Shown here in pieces: positions 38,301-46,177 of a stretch of DNA of 64,000 nucleotides. The stretch is from Armigeres subalbatus (Eukaryota; Arthropoda; Insecta; Diptera; Culicidae). The translations under genes and the position numbers were made by a program. The stretch covers positions 292,607,293 to 292,671,292 of the forward strand of contig NC_085140.1 in NCBI RefSeq assembly GCF_024139115.2, in the 5' to 3' direction. Position 1 is the first letter of the stretch, and every line of letters begins with the position of its first letter. The notes below the pieces were generated by a model that had not been told where the DNA came from, did no database searches, and was given only the letters and a program-made list of their open reading frames with translations.

Positions 38301-41300
38301 TGGCTTCATGAGGCGAAGCCATCCCGGGAAGGAACGCAAGGGTCCTGCTCCCACTCGCTCGGTTCCCGAGAGGAACGCGAGCACCCACCGAGGCACACCA
38401 GCGCAGTACAGTCCGCTGCCATCCTCAACACTAGATTTAATCTGAAAATTGAAACTGAAAATTCAGTTAAAATTATCGTGGTAATTCATAATAATTTCCG
38501 TTATGAAGAAATGAAAGAAATACTCCAAATATTTAACGGGAAATTCTTCTTTATTTCCACAAGTTCTATTGAGCTCCCACAAAAAAAATCCCTCTTAATT
38601 TCCACAGGAAATTTGCCTCAATTAATTCCCATATAGAAAATTCTCACGAATGTCGACAAGAAATTGAAATTGTTTAGGTGTTAAATAGATATTTCTCAGA
38701 TCTTCCATGGTATAAATTACTACAGGAAAATGTTCTTAAAAGAAATCCGGAGGAAACTTAATTACACACCTTCGCTAAATTCTTCCTTGAAATCCTTTGG
38801 TAATTCTCCAAGAAATATCTTTGAACATTCTTCAAGTGTTTTAGCTGAGAGTTCCTTTATGAATTTCTCCAAAAAATCGTTCTAGTATTGTTTCTGAAAT
38901 TCCTCCTAAATTTGCTCCACGAATTTGTCCGGAAGTTTCAGAAATTTCTCCGAAAAATCCGCCAGAAATACCTTTGGAATTTGTTGTAGGAGTTCCTCCG
39001 TAAGGTCGTCCGAGAATTCCAGCGAAAGTACATCCAAGAATTCCTTCGGGAGATCGTCCTTCTCCGGTAGTTCCTTCACGAATTCCTCCAGCAGTTCCTC
39101 CGGAAGTTCTTCCAGAAATTCTTCCGAAAGTTCCCCTAGAATTTTCGAAAATTTCCGTTTAAGCTCCACCAGTGATCCCCCCAGAAGTTTCCCCATAAAT
39201 TCCTTTGGAAGTTTTTCCACGAATTCGTCTGAAAGATTCTCCAAGAATGTTGCCGAAAGATTCTCCAAGAATGCCTCCGAAGGTATACTATGGAATTTCT
39301 CTGGTATTTCCTCCAGGGTTTCTTTCGGAAATTTCTGCAGCAATATCTCAAGAAGCTCCTCCAAGAATTCATCCAGAGCTATTTCCAACTATTCCTCCGG
39401 AAGTTTCTTAAGCAATTTCGTCAGGAATTCCACCGGAAATTTCTGCAGTAATTCCTCAGGAATATCCTTCAGAAATTTCTCCAGAAAATTCCTCCGGAAT
39501 TCATCCTGAAGTTCCTATAGGAATTCCCTCTTAAGTTTCTCCAAGAATTCCTTCTGCAAATCCTCCAGCAATTCCTTCGGAAGTTCCTTCAGAAATTTCT
39601 CCAGAAGTTTCTTCAGTACATCCTTTGGGTAATCCAATAGGAATTCTTCGGAAAATTTCGACTGGATGTTTTTCAAGTTTTTCACGATAAATTTTGAATC
39701 CTTACAGAGTATTCTTTAAAAATCAATTTGGAAGTATTCCACATGGAAATTCAGTTCAAAAACCCGGTGGAATTTTAACCAGACTCAGTATAAAATCCAA
39801 GGGAAACTCGTTATACACTATCTCGTGAAAATTTTATAGAATATTCTCTTGAATTCTATCAATGAATCGCCCACTTTGAGCGTGCTTACAGCGGCACACT
39901 AGGAGTTAACTTTCTGAAATCAGTATGGCGAAAGGCATCTAAGGTTCGATTTCTCAAAATTAAGCACCTTCATCGAAAAAATATTTGGTAGGCGTAGTAG
40001 CGGACACCTTACTAGATAACCGGTACCAAATAGTTTTTCATGAAAAGTTCATAGTTTTGAGAAAACCCGCGTTAGATAACTTTCGCCATACAAATTTCTG
40101 GAGAGTAACTCATGTTGGTTATTTTGCGCATATAGAGATGAGTGACGTTTAGCACTCGCACATTAATGTGCAATTCGTCATGTGCAGGCATTGAAAAAAA
40201 TCAGATCATGAGTAAAAATCAGCTAAATTAAATGCCAACTTGATGTTCTCCTGCGGTCTAATCGCTGATGCTTTCTAGATCGTTGAAATTTGGGGTTCGT
40301 TGATTCAATGTTTAAAGATCTTCATCGCTCACCAATGGAAGACAACTGAGCGAGGCAAATCACTTGGTAACCTAACAATGAGTGTTGCTACCACACGCTG
40401 TTAGAAAAATCTTTGTTTCTAATGTGTTTTGGTTTTATTCTAGTAGAACAAGCGTAATAGTAATGCTCCAGTCGTAGCTTCCCTGGATACCATACCAAGT
40501 TTGGCTTGGCGAACCCTGTTGCTCGTTGTTTACGCAGCAACGATCGCTCATCATCGTTGTTTGGTATCCATCTGAGCAAGGCTGTTCACTCACTGGCATT
40601 GGATGCTATGATTGAATTAGATCAATGCTCGTCCGCTTCACTCACGCTTCCAATGCCTGGTCATGTGTAAATACATGTTTGTTTTCCTTCTGCTCATAAC
40701 CTCAAAAATGATCGGGTCGTCACAATGATTTCAAAAAAGTCAAAAAATATATGGAAATATACTCATTTTTACCCAATCTTTGCTGAGTTGCACCCTCTAG
40801 GAGTGTTTGTTTTCCTTTTATCGCCACTCACACATTTGGACGTGAGAATCTCAATACTAGAGCGCCTGAATGTGACAGCGGCGGGTAGAAAATCAGCCAC
40901 TGCCAATAATCCATTTGAATGTTAAAAAATTAAACATTATTCCACATCAATAAAACAAGGACATGATTGAATTTACAAACCTATTGGGTTAATTTTTATA
41001 TTGAAGACATTTGAAGACATATTGAAACGACTGTGAAGACATTTGAAAATTTTCTCTGGCATCCCTGGTCACTTGATCAGTACAGTTGCTGATGAAGAAT
41101 GTGTATAGCCGCCAGACATTCTAAATACTCACGATCCTCTAATGTGAAAACGTCAGGTAAAGTGCCCTACGATGATCTGCCTGTACGTTTAGACCCATTT
41201 TATACCACTTAATTTTGTACGTCAAACAAGGTCGGAAATGACGAAGCATTCCCTGCATGAAAATCGAATATCGGTTCTTCATTTTAAGATTCAATTCTTT

Positions 41301-44300
41301 CGAATTTCATTGAGAAATATCATCGAATTTCCTTGGAAAATTCTTCCGAATTCGCTTGTCAAGTTCTTTCAAATCTAGACCAACATTTGAAAAGGGCCAA
41401 AATGCAATCATTTCAATTTTTTGTCGATGTATACAGTAACTAGGTTGTAATTTTAACATAGAGATGCAATGATAAAATTTTAACAACGCGTTTATTTTCC
41501 AATTGGTATACATCTGTGTATATAGACAAACAACTGGAATGATCACATTTTGCCTGTTGCGCCCTTTTCAAATGTAGATTTAGACATGTCCTTGAGAAAT
41601 CCTTCCAAAATTCTTTGGGAAATTCCAGCCATTAATTTTTTTTTTCAATTCCGTGAAAAGTTCTTCTGCACATTTCGAAATTTTTCCGACTTTTTTTGTG
41701 GATTTGTTATATATTTTTTGGAAAGATTCTCCGGATTTTTTTGGAATTCTCCCTTTGAATTTTTTTCCTTCACTCACAAACAACTCCGCATTATATTCAT
41801 GAGTTCACACATGGATTTTTGCAAAGGGGGTAGCGAAATGGAATACATAGTTATTTCACATATATATAATTACACATATATTTCATGCGCCCACATGCAT
41901 TTCATGAGTGTTCACACATACTACACTGAAAAAAATTCTGTGGTAAAAACTACTATTTTGTAGACTACGCTCTGTTTTTAAAACTACTATGAAATTTCCG
42001 TAAATTTCACCATGGTTTCAGAGAAATTCACCACTGTTTCAGTTCATGTGACAACATTCCACATGGGCCACAGTTGATTTTTACTGCGCGCATGGTAAAA
42101 TTAAACGGGTTTGTTATCTGCTGAAAATCGTCGGTGCATATTCTTAAAATAACCCTCAGAATGGTAGTTTCGACTGCAATATTTTTTTGCGTGTATCCAT
42201 GTGGGTCATAGTATTCATGTGTGAATTTGTATGCAATTAAGTATGTGCCGACGCATGATATGTATATTCCAAAATACATGGATTTTTGCCATAAAGTATG
42301 TGTCGATTTTCCTGAGTGTTGGGAAATTTTCTAATTGTCACTGGGAAATTAGCTTAAGAAAATTCTTTCGTATTTTCTTAAACAATCTTTCGGATTACCT
42401 TGTATTTTGTTTTCAATCTTTTTTAATTTCTTCAAAAATTGCCTGCGGATTTTTTCAAAATTTACGAATTTTGTTAGAAAACTCGTAGTTTTCTAAGATT
42501 CCAAGGGTTTTTTTCTGATTGGCTACAGGGATTTCTTCTGAGATTCCGTAGGGAAATTTACTGAATATCCATGGAAAATTCGTCTAAGTTTGTCATTTTG
42601 AATATGAATGTGAAATTCTTTTGATTGTTGCCTTTCTCGTATACTAAGTATACGTAAAGGCTATACACGGAAGAAATAAACTACCCAATAGTGTGTTTAA
42701 TTCACCCAACCTCGAACATCCGCACGGGAAACCAAAAGTAAGTAAGTAGGGTCGAAGTAGTTTGCCCAAGTACCCAACGGAAAATTTATTTACCCAAATG
42801 TAAGTTTAATTCACTCAATTTCGACCTCAGGTAATAAAACTCAAAATCGGCTTCCCGTTAAGGGTTGCAGACGATTTTTTTTTTACGGAAACCGATGCAA
42901 TAGGGCACTGCACGGACTGTTTTGTTTCTTTTTCGCTGCAAAGATATCAGAAAACAACAAGTCCAGTAAACGTCAAATATCATGAAGAACGAAACGAAAG
43001 AGATTCTTCCGTGCAGTGTCCTATGCACTCAAATGACCGCAAATAGACATAAAATAAAAGTAAAACCTATCCCCCTAAAGTGCAAATTCGGCCTTTCTTA
43101 TATGTTTTTCTCATTTTTATAATGCGCGAGAAAGGCACCACCAACGCTAGGTGGATTAATTTGTTTTTTTTTTGTGTAGAAATTCAATTTTAATACACAT
43201 AGTTTAAGTTGCCATTTATGGTGTTTTTATGAGATACTAGCAAACCCGACGAACTTTGCTTCGCCTAAAATTGATTTATTCTCTGATTAGTTCTCGACTT
43301 CTCCAGAAATTTCTATTTCATTTGTATGGGAGCCCCCCTGTCCAGAAGGGAGGTTTCAAACCACCACAGAAACATATCTTCTCTTCCAAAACCTCTATAT
43401 GCCAGATTTGGTTCCATTTGCTTGGTTAATTCTCGAGTTATGAAGAAAATTGTGTTTCATTTGTATGGGAGCCACCCTTTCCAAAGCGGGGAGGGATCTC
43501 GAACCATCTTAAGAAAAACCTCTGCATACCAATTTTAACGCTGATCGGTTCAGTAGTTTTCGAATCAATAAGGGTCAGGCAGACGGAAAATCATTTGTTT
43601 GTATATAGATTGCGAAAAAAGATGCCGCCGGTGGGTTTGAACCCACACTATTCCATTGAGTACACGGATGTATTACCAATTATACAACAGCTGCCCTTGC
43701 AAAAAGTTGATCCATAACCAGCTAATAACCATTGGGATATCAGTCAATTCCCCGTATTCAGCGAATCTGCTTTGACAACATTTCACACCTTTTCTTTCTA
43801 CCCAACTAAGGGAAATCGTCAAATGTTGAACGGCTTCTTCGCCTATTATTGAACTCCCATAATAGGCGAAGAAGCTGTTCAACATTTGGCGAATTACCCT
43901 ATGTGTATCAGAATTGAACAACAGTCGAATGGCGTTTGAATCACAAACATGTGCAATACGACAAATAGAACAAATCTTTTTTTAGCAATATCTCATACAA
44001 AACACCTTAAATGGCAAACTTAACCATGTGTATCAAAAATAAAAATCCTTTCCAAAAAATAACCTGAAGATCTGACTTCCCTTACAGGTCATTAATTAGG
44101 AAAACAATTTTTTTGAATTTCTACGAGAAATCCATTTAAATCTGTAGAAGATATTCTTTAATTTTTTTTTAATTTTCCAAATACAAGGTATTGAAAAATG
44201 CACTTCCCGTAGATTTTAAGAAGTAATTGGTAAACTAAACCCTTATCGTTTCTTAAGCTGTGAAAATCAATCGAACGGTAAATTGACATAGAACCAATAT

Positions 44301-46177
44301 TGCCAAAATAATATTTCTAGAAATATTTAGCAATGCATAAATATCGCACTTATCTTTCAACCAGTTACTATGGAAAACCACCACCTGCGGCAGTGGTGAT
44401 TGCTGAACGCTGAAGTGGATATTGTATGTTTAATCAGTAAATATATTACCGGGTATGTGCGCAATGTGGCTCCTACCTGATCAATGAAGTGGAACCATTT
44501 CGTATGGAAATTGTTTGTTTCAATCGACACTAGAACGCCCGACTTGCAGATAAGATTGCAATGTGACAATATAACAGTATCTTGAGGTGCCACTGTTTTT
44601 ATCAAGCTGTTGCCTAGAAATCTTAGAAGTCACTCCGGAGGTATTTTTGTGTTAGTCAGTCGAACATTTTCAGCTTCTTTGTGATTGATTGATTCCAAGT
44701 AACCATATCTTGTGGTCGTTCAAATGTTCAAGATGTTTAAGAATGTCTTTTGTCTCAACTAGCGAACTCGAGTCATTCTGAATGTAGCCCGCCTGAATGT
44801 ATTACGCCGTGGACAAGTTCGTAGACCAATGACAGTTCAGATTGTTGATTAGTATCTAATCTCTACGGCTATTTCCGCCAATTACCTGATAGAAGCAGTG
44901 GAAATTCCGCTCGCCCGGATGCTGCTGTATGACACGTGATTTTTCCAGCAAATAATTTGTAATTATTCCACCCATCGGATCGCCCTTGTAGTCGAACTCG
45001 ATGTCCATGTACTTTCCAAAGCGGCTGCTGTTGTCGTTCCGGTTGGTCTTGGCGTTACCGAAACATTCAAGAATCGCGTTGCTCTGGATGAGGACGTTTT
45101 TTACCCTGATAAAACATAAGAGATTTAGAACTTTGTCGAGTGAAACTAAATAAGAGTTGGATTCAGAGGATTAAATTGGTTTTAGCCTTTTTTTTCAAAA
45201 ATATGCATTCCTGCCATTACTTCTTTGTAATGATGACTGGGATGTGCCAGCTTCTTGGGGAAAAGTCAGATACCAAGACTACTGGCGAATGCTAAAAGAG
45301 AAGTCCTAAACTTCAAGTTGAAACACCTTTTGTTTTTTTCAATCGATTTGTGCCAGAGTTTGTGATTTCTATGCCACAACCTGTCTTAATACTGTCTTTT
45401 GAAAATATATGAAAGCCTCGAATACCAAGAGAGCCATCATCATGAATGCCTTGGTTCAGAGGTCACAGCTTGTGCAAGGGCTCTCATATCGCTTCTCAGA
45501 CCAGCTATGGCAGATTGTGCGTAAAACATTGCACAAATTCTAGACAAACATTTAAGATTAATCGGCAATTAATCTGGTGATTTGCATGTTTCGGGATCTA
45601 GGGACCTTCTCGAGTTCTACTAAAATGCACAAAGGGCCAGACACATGGCGATGATCCCTCGTGTCTGCTTTTTTAAATCACTTTGGAGGGAGGAATATGA
45701 AGAGCAGAGATTATGGAAAAGATATTGTGCCATCGAAACATGATGAAAATGGTAAGAATGATTTGCAGAGCTTTGTCGGGACATAACTATGTCGGCTAAA
45801 GGCTACAAAAGCTAAATAAAACAATTTACAAAAAAAAACAACATTCACGTGAAAGCTTAAACCTCCACCCTTACCTTTCGATGTCGTTCTGCTGTCCCTG
45901 GTTGGTGACGGCTGCGATGTACTTCATGATAATTTTCGATGCTTCCGTTTTGCCGGCTCCGGACTCGCCGGATATCATGATGCAGGTGTCCTGATTCCGT
46001 TGTTTGTGCACCCGATAGGCGGCATCGGCGATCGCAAAGATGTGCGGCGTATTCTCGAACAGCTCCCGACCCTTGTACCGACTGACCTGTTCCGGACCGT
46101 AGATATTCATCTCGCGGTACGGGTTCATGGAGATGCATACCTCGCCGATGTATGTGTAAATTATGCCAGCTTGGAAC
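23187..46177 (-). CDS. Myo31DF: Unconventional myosin ID (Myo31DF ortholog), 5'-incomplete, seven exons
   Basis: Actin-based ATP-driven motor of class I; in Drosophila this family member links membranes to actin and sets left-right organ asymmetry (established for the fly gene; inferred here). Exons, in transcript order: 46177-45875, 45105-44886, 25958-25733, 25650-25187, 25128-23734, 23671-23514, 23361-23187. Phases agree across every junction and together give 979 residues plus stop. Seen in the protein (numbered from the first residue in the window): P-loop GESGAGKT 70-77, switch [13 protein letters not shown] 118-129, switch [10 protein letters not shown] 348-355, [10 protein letters not shown] about 550, IQ neck about 667-701, basic TH1 tail about 716-979. 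The fly protein is about 1,011 residues, so only about 30 N-terminal residues are absent. Introns are 769 bp, 18,927 bp, 82, 58, 62 and 152 bp. The symbol rests on remembered family similarity, strongest in the neck and tail. Confidence 0.93.
23514..23671 (-). CDS. Myo31DF: Myo31DF exon: TH1 tail
   Basis: 158 nt; acceptor cttgcag, donor gtaagt. It reads [16 protein letters not shown], then [19 protein letters not shown]. The [10 protein letters not shown] and KEDRIGE stretches are characteristic of myosin ID TH1 tails. It ends two bases into a Glu codon. Confidence 0.93.
23734..25128 (-). CDS. Myo31DF: Myo31DF exon: lower motor, IQ neck and most of TH1 tail
   Basis: 1,395 nt (465 codons), acceptor ttttag. 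It encodes the actin-binding and converter parts ([50 protein letters not shown]), the IQ-type neck ([19 protein letters not shown]) and the basic TH1 tail through MKRTIAIKE. The 3' end must be at GAG|gtcggg, because any donor a few bases later puts the next exon into a stop. This is a GT donor with an unusually weak +3 to +6 context. Confidence 0.92.
25187..25650 (-). CDS. Myo31DF: Myo31DF exon: motor domain with switch II
   Basis: 464 nt; acceptor caatag, donor gtatga. It encodes the [16 protein letters not shown] segment, the switch II and relay region [21 protein letters not shown], and the [20 protein letters not shown] helix, ending YFNNQ. All are hallmark class-I myosin motor segments. 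A 58-bp intron follows. Confidence 0.94.
25733..25958 (-). CDS. Myo31DF: Myo31DF exon: motor domain ([10 protein letters not shown] segment)
   Basis: 226 nt; acceptor attacag, donor gtaagt. It starts in phase 0 with [10 protein letters not shown] and includes [21 protein letters not shown], the conserved upper 50-kDa helix of myosin motors. It ends with one base of a Ser codon completed by the next exon 82 bp away. Confidence 0.93.
26331..26541. mobile_element. Palindromic MITE, about 210 bp
   Basis: Inverted arms: left ttaactttcacttactcagt, reverse complement of right ctaactttcacttactcaga, continuing through attgtattgccatctctttt. The centre is tactcatagctatgagta. A related, half-decayed copy is at 55205-55390. 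Lies in the large Myo31DF intron. Confidence 0.75.
26745..27080 (+). pseudogene. R1-like LINE endonuclease fragment
   Basis: Translated blocks [37 protein letters not shown] and [13 protein letters not shown] match the APE-type endonuclease of R1/LOA-type LINEs, where the aspartate in GDF and the SDH motif are catalytic. In-frame stops occur (before KPAVIGG, after GDFHA). No RT follows in the same family. Confidence 0.65.
27081..27540. other. Intronic spacer, no gene seen
   Basis: AT-rich; nothing recognised on either strand. Confidence 0.35.
27545..27690. repeat. Diverged relative of the 2461-2600 MITE
   Basis: Shows the same layout as 2461-2600: a C-tract followed by tgtcac, an internal tttttgtat, and a second gtcaca with ccccctcccccct. 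Ends are degenerate. Confidence 0.4.
28140..30132 (+). mobile_element. LINE fragment with RT and C-terminal domain, (AAGT)n tail
   Basis: RT blocks: [85 protein letters not shown], then [33 protein letters not shown] and a stop at about 30121 followed by taagtaagtaag, the microsatellite-like tail typical of such LINEs. It is frameshifted near 28965 and broken by a 98-bp MITE at 29279. The 5' endonuclease is absent (5'-truncated). Clade uncertain from motifs alone. Confidence 0.85.
29279..29376. mobile_element. 98-bp palindromic MITE inside LINE RT, TAA duplication
   Basis: Almost perfect inverted repeat: TGGGTCAAACACAATTGG on the left, CAATTGTGTTTGGCCCA on the right, centre tttttccatgggaaaa. 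TAA on both sides (29276-29278, 29377-29379). Removing the element and one TAA restores the LINE frame, so the pre-insertion site can be read. Confidence 0.88.
30133..30244. other. Short spacer between LINE tail and copia fragment
   Basis: Nothing recognised. Confidence 0.3.
30245..30860 (-). pseudogene. Copia RNase H fragment, interrupted by a MITE
   Basis: Minus strand: [15 protein letters not shown] start near 30845, then [18 protein letters not shown] (near 30620), an insertion (30363-30604), then [20 protein letters not shown] and HGTVDLIYC near 30260-30355. This is the copia RNase H C-terminal block. It differs clearly from the plus-strand copia at 3396-7757, so it is a different family member. 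Confidence 0.7.
30363..30604. mobile_element. 242-bp MITE with TTAA target duplication
   Basis: Inverted arms share gacagaatccaagtttcaaa, gtgctc, gttttcgggggcacac and actcgatacg. TTAA flanks both ends (30359-30362, 30605-30608), the signature of piggyBac-type insertion. The left terminus is duplicated: ttaaggtcactcctgacag occurs at 30359-30377 and again at 30384-30402. Confidence 0.8.
30870..31180 (-). repeat. tRNA-related SINE
   Basis: Reverse strand begins with a tRNA-like head (ggtagtcatatggctactgc, aagcaggaggtcgtgggttc, B box ggttcaatcc) at 31110-31180 and continues into a body ending near 30870. The head resembles the one at 35380-35465. Confidence 0.55.
31181..31770. other. Intronic spacer, no gene seen
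   Basis: A short direct duplication near 31317-31390 (catcgtcaggatcttgttga / catcgtcatgattttgttga) with diverged ends. No coding feature recognised. Confidence 0.35.
31776..31830 (+). repeat. Dispersed mosquito repeat (GCCTTTCTCG family), short copy
   Basis: gatcaatccacctagcagtg then atgcctttctcgtgcattag. Truncated at the right. Confidence 0.55.
31924..32110 (+). repeat. Dispersed mosquito repeat (GCCTTTCTCG family), copy 4
   Basis: Same core as at 21563: ctgattaatcaccctagcgg, gtgcctttctcgttcattat, and cgaatgcaacttgttgcaag. Confidence 0.62.
32111..32822. other. AT-rich intronic spacer, no gene seen
   Basis: No exon or known repeat recognised. Confidence 0.35.
32825..33033. mobile_element. 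209-bp palindromic MITE, TA duplication
   Basis: Left CACACTTAAC... and reverse complement of right CACACTTAAC... share aaatctcaacagcagaactg and ttcggtaaa segments. TA flanks (32823-32824, 33034-33035). Tc1/mariner-type non-autonomous element by its TA target. Confidence 0.75.
33437..33712. repeat. Candidate inverted-repeat element
   Basis: Left gagcacaaacaaacagatat and reverse complement of right gagccttataccacagacaa share caaacagatataacac / caaacagacataacac and tcaaattt. Ends and target duplication are not clear. Confidence 0.4.
33713..34805. other. Intronic spacer, no gene seen
   Basis: A short tandem agcattagcattagcattg near 34446 is the only repeat noticed. No exon recognised. Confidence 0.35.
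34806..35210. mobile_element. About 400-bp TIR element containing a tRNA-like segment
   Basis: Left attttatccggataaattac and reverse complement of right attttatccggatagaaaga form imperfect terminal repeats, continuing through gcgataaactc. Inside, 35005-35075 has ggtgtggttatagtgggcg (A-box-like) and ggttcgaatccc (perfect B box), a Pol III promoter pattern. Either a MITE that captured a SINE head, or chance TIRs around a SINE. Confidence 0.5.
35290..35465 (-). repeat. tRNA-related SINE (tRNA-Ile-like head)
   Basis: Minus strand starts gagctcggtggtctagtggc (A box), anticodon-like hairpin ctgccttataagcag with loop anticodon TAT, then gtcgtgggttcaattt (B box) and a body to about 35290. A lysine or Met tRNA-like origin cannot be excluded because the acceptor stem is poor. 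Confidence 0.6.
35520..36030. repeat. Degenerate aaattcttc-type array
   Basis: Loosely repeated phrases such as gaaattcttcaaagttcc, gggaaattattcaaaat and gggaaattctttaaaac. Similar loosely periodic sequence recurs at 41280-41370, 41570-41790 and 42310-42600, and resembles the 24-bp arrays at 10430 and 38880. Confidence 0.5.
36219..36293 (-). repeat. tRNA-Ala-like sequence, probably SINE or tRNA pseudogene
   Basis: Minus strand folds into a cloverleaf: 7-bp acceptor stem TCCTTCG/CGAAGGG, D arm GCTT/AAGC, anticodon stem CAGT/ACTG with 7-nt loop CTAGCGT (anticodon AGC), T arm ATAGG/CCCAT with a mismatch and T loop TCCGAGT. The T-loop base change, the T-stem mismatch and the C-T mismatch closing the anticodon stem argue against function. 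Confidence 0.6.
36328..37190 (+). pseudogene. LINE 3' coding end with (AAAT)n tail, interrupted
   Basis: [20 protein letters not shown] and [10 protein letters not shown] (36328-36515) match the C-terminal region after RT in CR1/Jockey-type LINEs. [20 protein letters not shown] and [14 protein letters not shown] (36830-37015) are the continuation. Between them (about 36515-36825) is foreign sequence. The stop at 37015 is followed by an untranslated region and aaataaataaataaataaat (37157-37190), a typical LINE tail. Confidence 0.7.
37370..38880. other. hAT interior: GC-rich segment, unassigned
   Basis: 37550-38410 is GC-rich with several overlapping short ORFs (for example 37952-38209 and 38241-38636 plus; 38196-37825 minus) that show no recognised domain. 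The ctcaacccacccccgtggct region could be part of an LTR or leader of a retroelement nested in the hAT element. 38410-38880 is AT-rich with degenerate aatttcc motifs. Confidence 0.35.
38880..39660 (-). repeat. Degenerate 24-bp array, inverse orientation of 10430-11400
   Basis: ttcctccggaagtttc and gaattcctccagnagttcct are repeated throughout; the reverse complement gives the same gaggaa..ttccggagg unit as 10430-11400. Long open frames (39388-38906 minus, 38925-39509 plus) are EELPEEFLE or [10 protein letters not shown] low-complexity translations, not genes. Confidence 0.78.
39670..41000. other. hAT interior spacer, no gene seen
   Basis: No transposase motif found. 40590-40660 contains cattggatgc...gcttccaatgcctg, a weak inverted repeat. 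Confidence 0.35.
41376..41583. mobile_element. MITE of the tagaccaacatttgaaaaggg family, copy 1
   Basis: Left tagaccaacatttgaaaagg, reverse complement of right tctaaatctacatttgaaaa then gggcgcaacagg. Relative of the near-perfect palindrome at 47960-48097, but with about 150 bp of distinct interior. Confidence 0.6.
41934..42193. mobile_element. 260-bp MITE with TA duplication
   Basis: Left CACTGAAAAAAATTCTGTGG and reverse complement of right CACGCAAAAAAATATTGCAG, continuing to taaaaactac / cgaaactacc. TA flanks (41932-41933, 42194-42195). The ends resemble those of 1016-2040. Confidence 0.6.
42310..42850. repeat. Degenerate aattcttc array, then an 'acccaa' repeat
   Basis: 42310-42600 repeats aaattcttt/gattccna phrases. 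42660-42850 contains two loosely matching halves with ttnacccaa and ttcgacc motifs, probably a decayed inverted-repeat element. No ORF. Confidence 0.4.
42903..43021. mobile_element. 119-bp MITE, TA duplication (GGGCACTGCACGGA ends)
   Basis: Left GGGCACTGCACGGA, reverse complement of right GGACACTGCACGGA. TA on both sides (42901-42902, 43022-43023). A diverged copy is at 53037-53156 (agggcactgactgtacgga ... cgttcgtgcagtgct). Confidence 0.72.
43110..43170 (-). repeat. GCCTTTCTCG repeat fragment, minus orientation
   Basis: Plus strand reads ataatgcgcgagaaaggcac then caccaacgctaggtggatta, the reverse complement of the family core at 21563. Confidence 0.6.
43240..43610 (+). repeat. Dispersed insect repeat with two internal subrepeats of about 120 bp
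   Basis: The phrase ttcatttgtatgggagcc occurs at 43318 and 43458, each followed by ...cagaag/caaagc..ggaggg and cctctnnataccannttt. The block ends with gatcggttcagtagttttcg then aataagggtcaggcagacgg. I have seen this type of repeat as a LINE or DNA-transposon 3' region in insects but cannot name it. Confidence 0.5.
43620..43690 (-). repeat. tRNA-like SINE head
   Basis: Minus strand: gggcagctgttgtataattg (A-box region) and gtgtgggttcaaacccacc (B box ggttcaaaccc). The adjoining region continues into a SINE body. A functional tRNA is unlikely: the acceptor stem does not pair well. Confidence 0.5.
43809..43900. mobile_element. 92-bp near-perfect palindrome (mini-MITE)
   Basis: Arms agree through gtcaaatgttgaacggcttc and ttcgcctatta; the loop is ttgaactccc. 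Ends are AGGG...CCCT next to TA. Too short to classify further. Confidence 0.7.
43901..44885. other. 3'-most (in plus order) part of the large intron, no gene seen
   Basis: AT-rich, no exon-like sequence noticed until the splice donor of the exon at 44886. Confidence 0.4.
44886..45105 (-). CDS. Myo31DF: Myo31DF exon: switch I region
   Basis: 220 nt; acceptor ttatcag and donor gtaatt. After completing the split Arg codon it reads [16 protein letters not shown], then the switch I motif [16 protein letters not shown], then the [20 protein letters not shown] stretch typical of myosin motors. It is followed by the 18.9-kb TE-filled intron. Confidence 0.93.
45106..45874 (-). other. 769-bp Myo31DF intron
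   Basis: Bounded by gtaagg donor (minus strand, at 45874) and cag acceptor (at 45106). No coding exon identified inside; the sequence is moderately GC but shows no open frame matching myosin. Confidence 0.7.
45875..46177 (-). CDS. Myo31DF: Myo31DF exon: start of motor domain with P-loop
   Basis: First exon visible in the window. On the minus strand the acceptor is a T-rich tract ending in cag at 46178-46180; the exon reads [12 protein letters not shown], then [13 protein letters not shown], and the nucleotide-binding loop GESGAGKT. It ends inside an Arg codon (AG|G) at a gtaagg donor. The first base completes a codon from an upstream exon I could not locate. Confidence 0.92.

Larger units (their letters stand above)
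37200..41067. mobile_element. 3.87-kb non-autonomous hAT-like transposon
   Basis: Ends are inverted: left CAGAGATGCCAGA, reverse complement of right CAGGGATGCCAGA. Both are followed by subterminal gaagacattt repeats in inverted arrangement (37217-37340 and 41002-41050). The flanking 8 bases are ctcacttg (37192-37199) and gtcacttg (41068-41075), 7 of 8 identical, matching the 8-bp duplication of hAT elements. CAG-GATGCC-type ends are also hAT-like. No transposase ORF is visible; the interior holds other repeats. It inserted directly behind a LINE tail. Confidence 0.68.

Noticed and set aside
37747..38636. Cluster of short GC-rich ORFs resembling a small gene
   Set aside because: Several frames on both strands are open, none shows a domain, and splice or start signals do not agree; more likely a retroelement leader.
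38906..39509. Long open frames on both strands in the hAT interior
   Set aside because: Same array in opposite orientation; low-complexity [10 protein letters not shown] or EELPEEFLE sequence only.
45106..45874. Possible extra exon in the short intron
   Set aside because: Exon phases on either side join without it, and no frame matches myosin.
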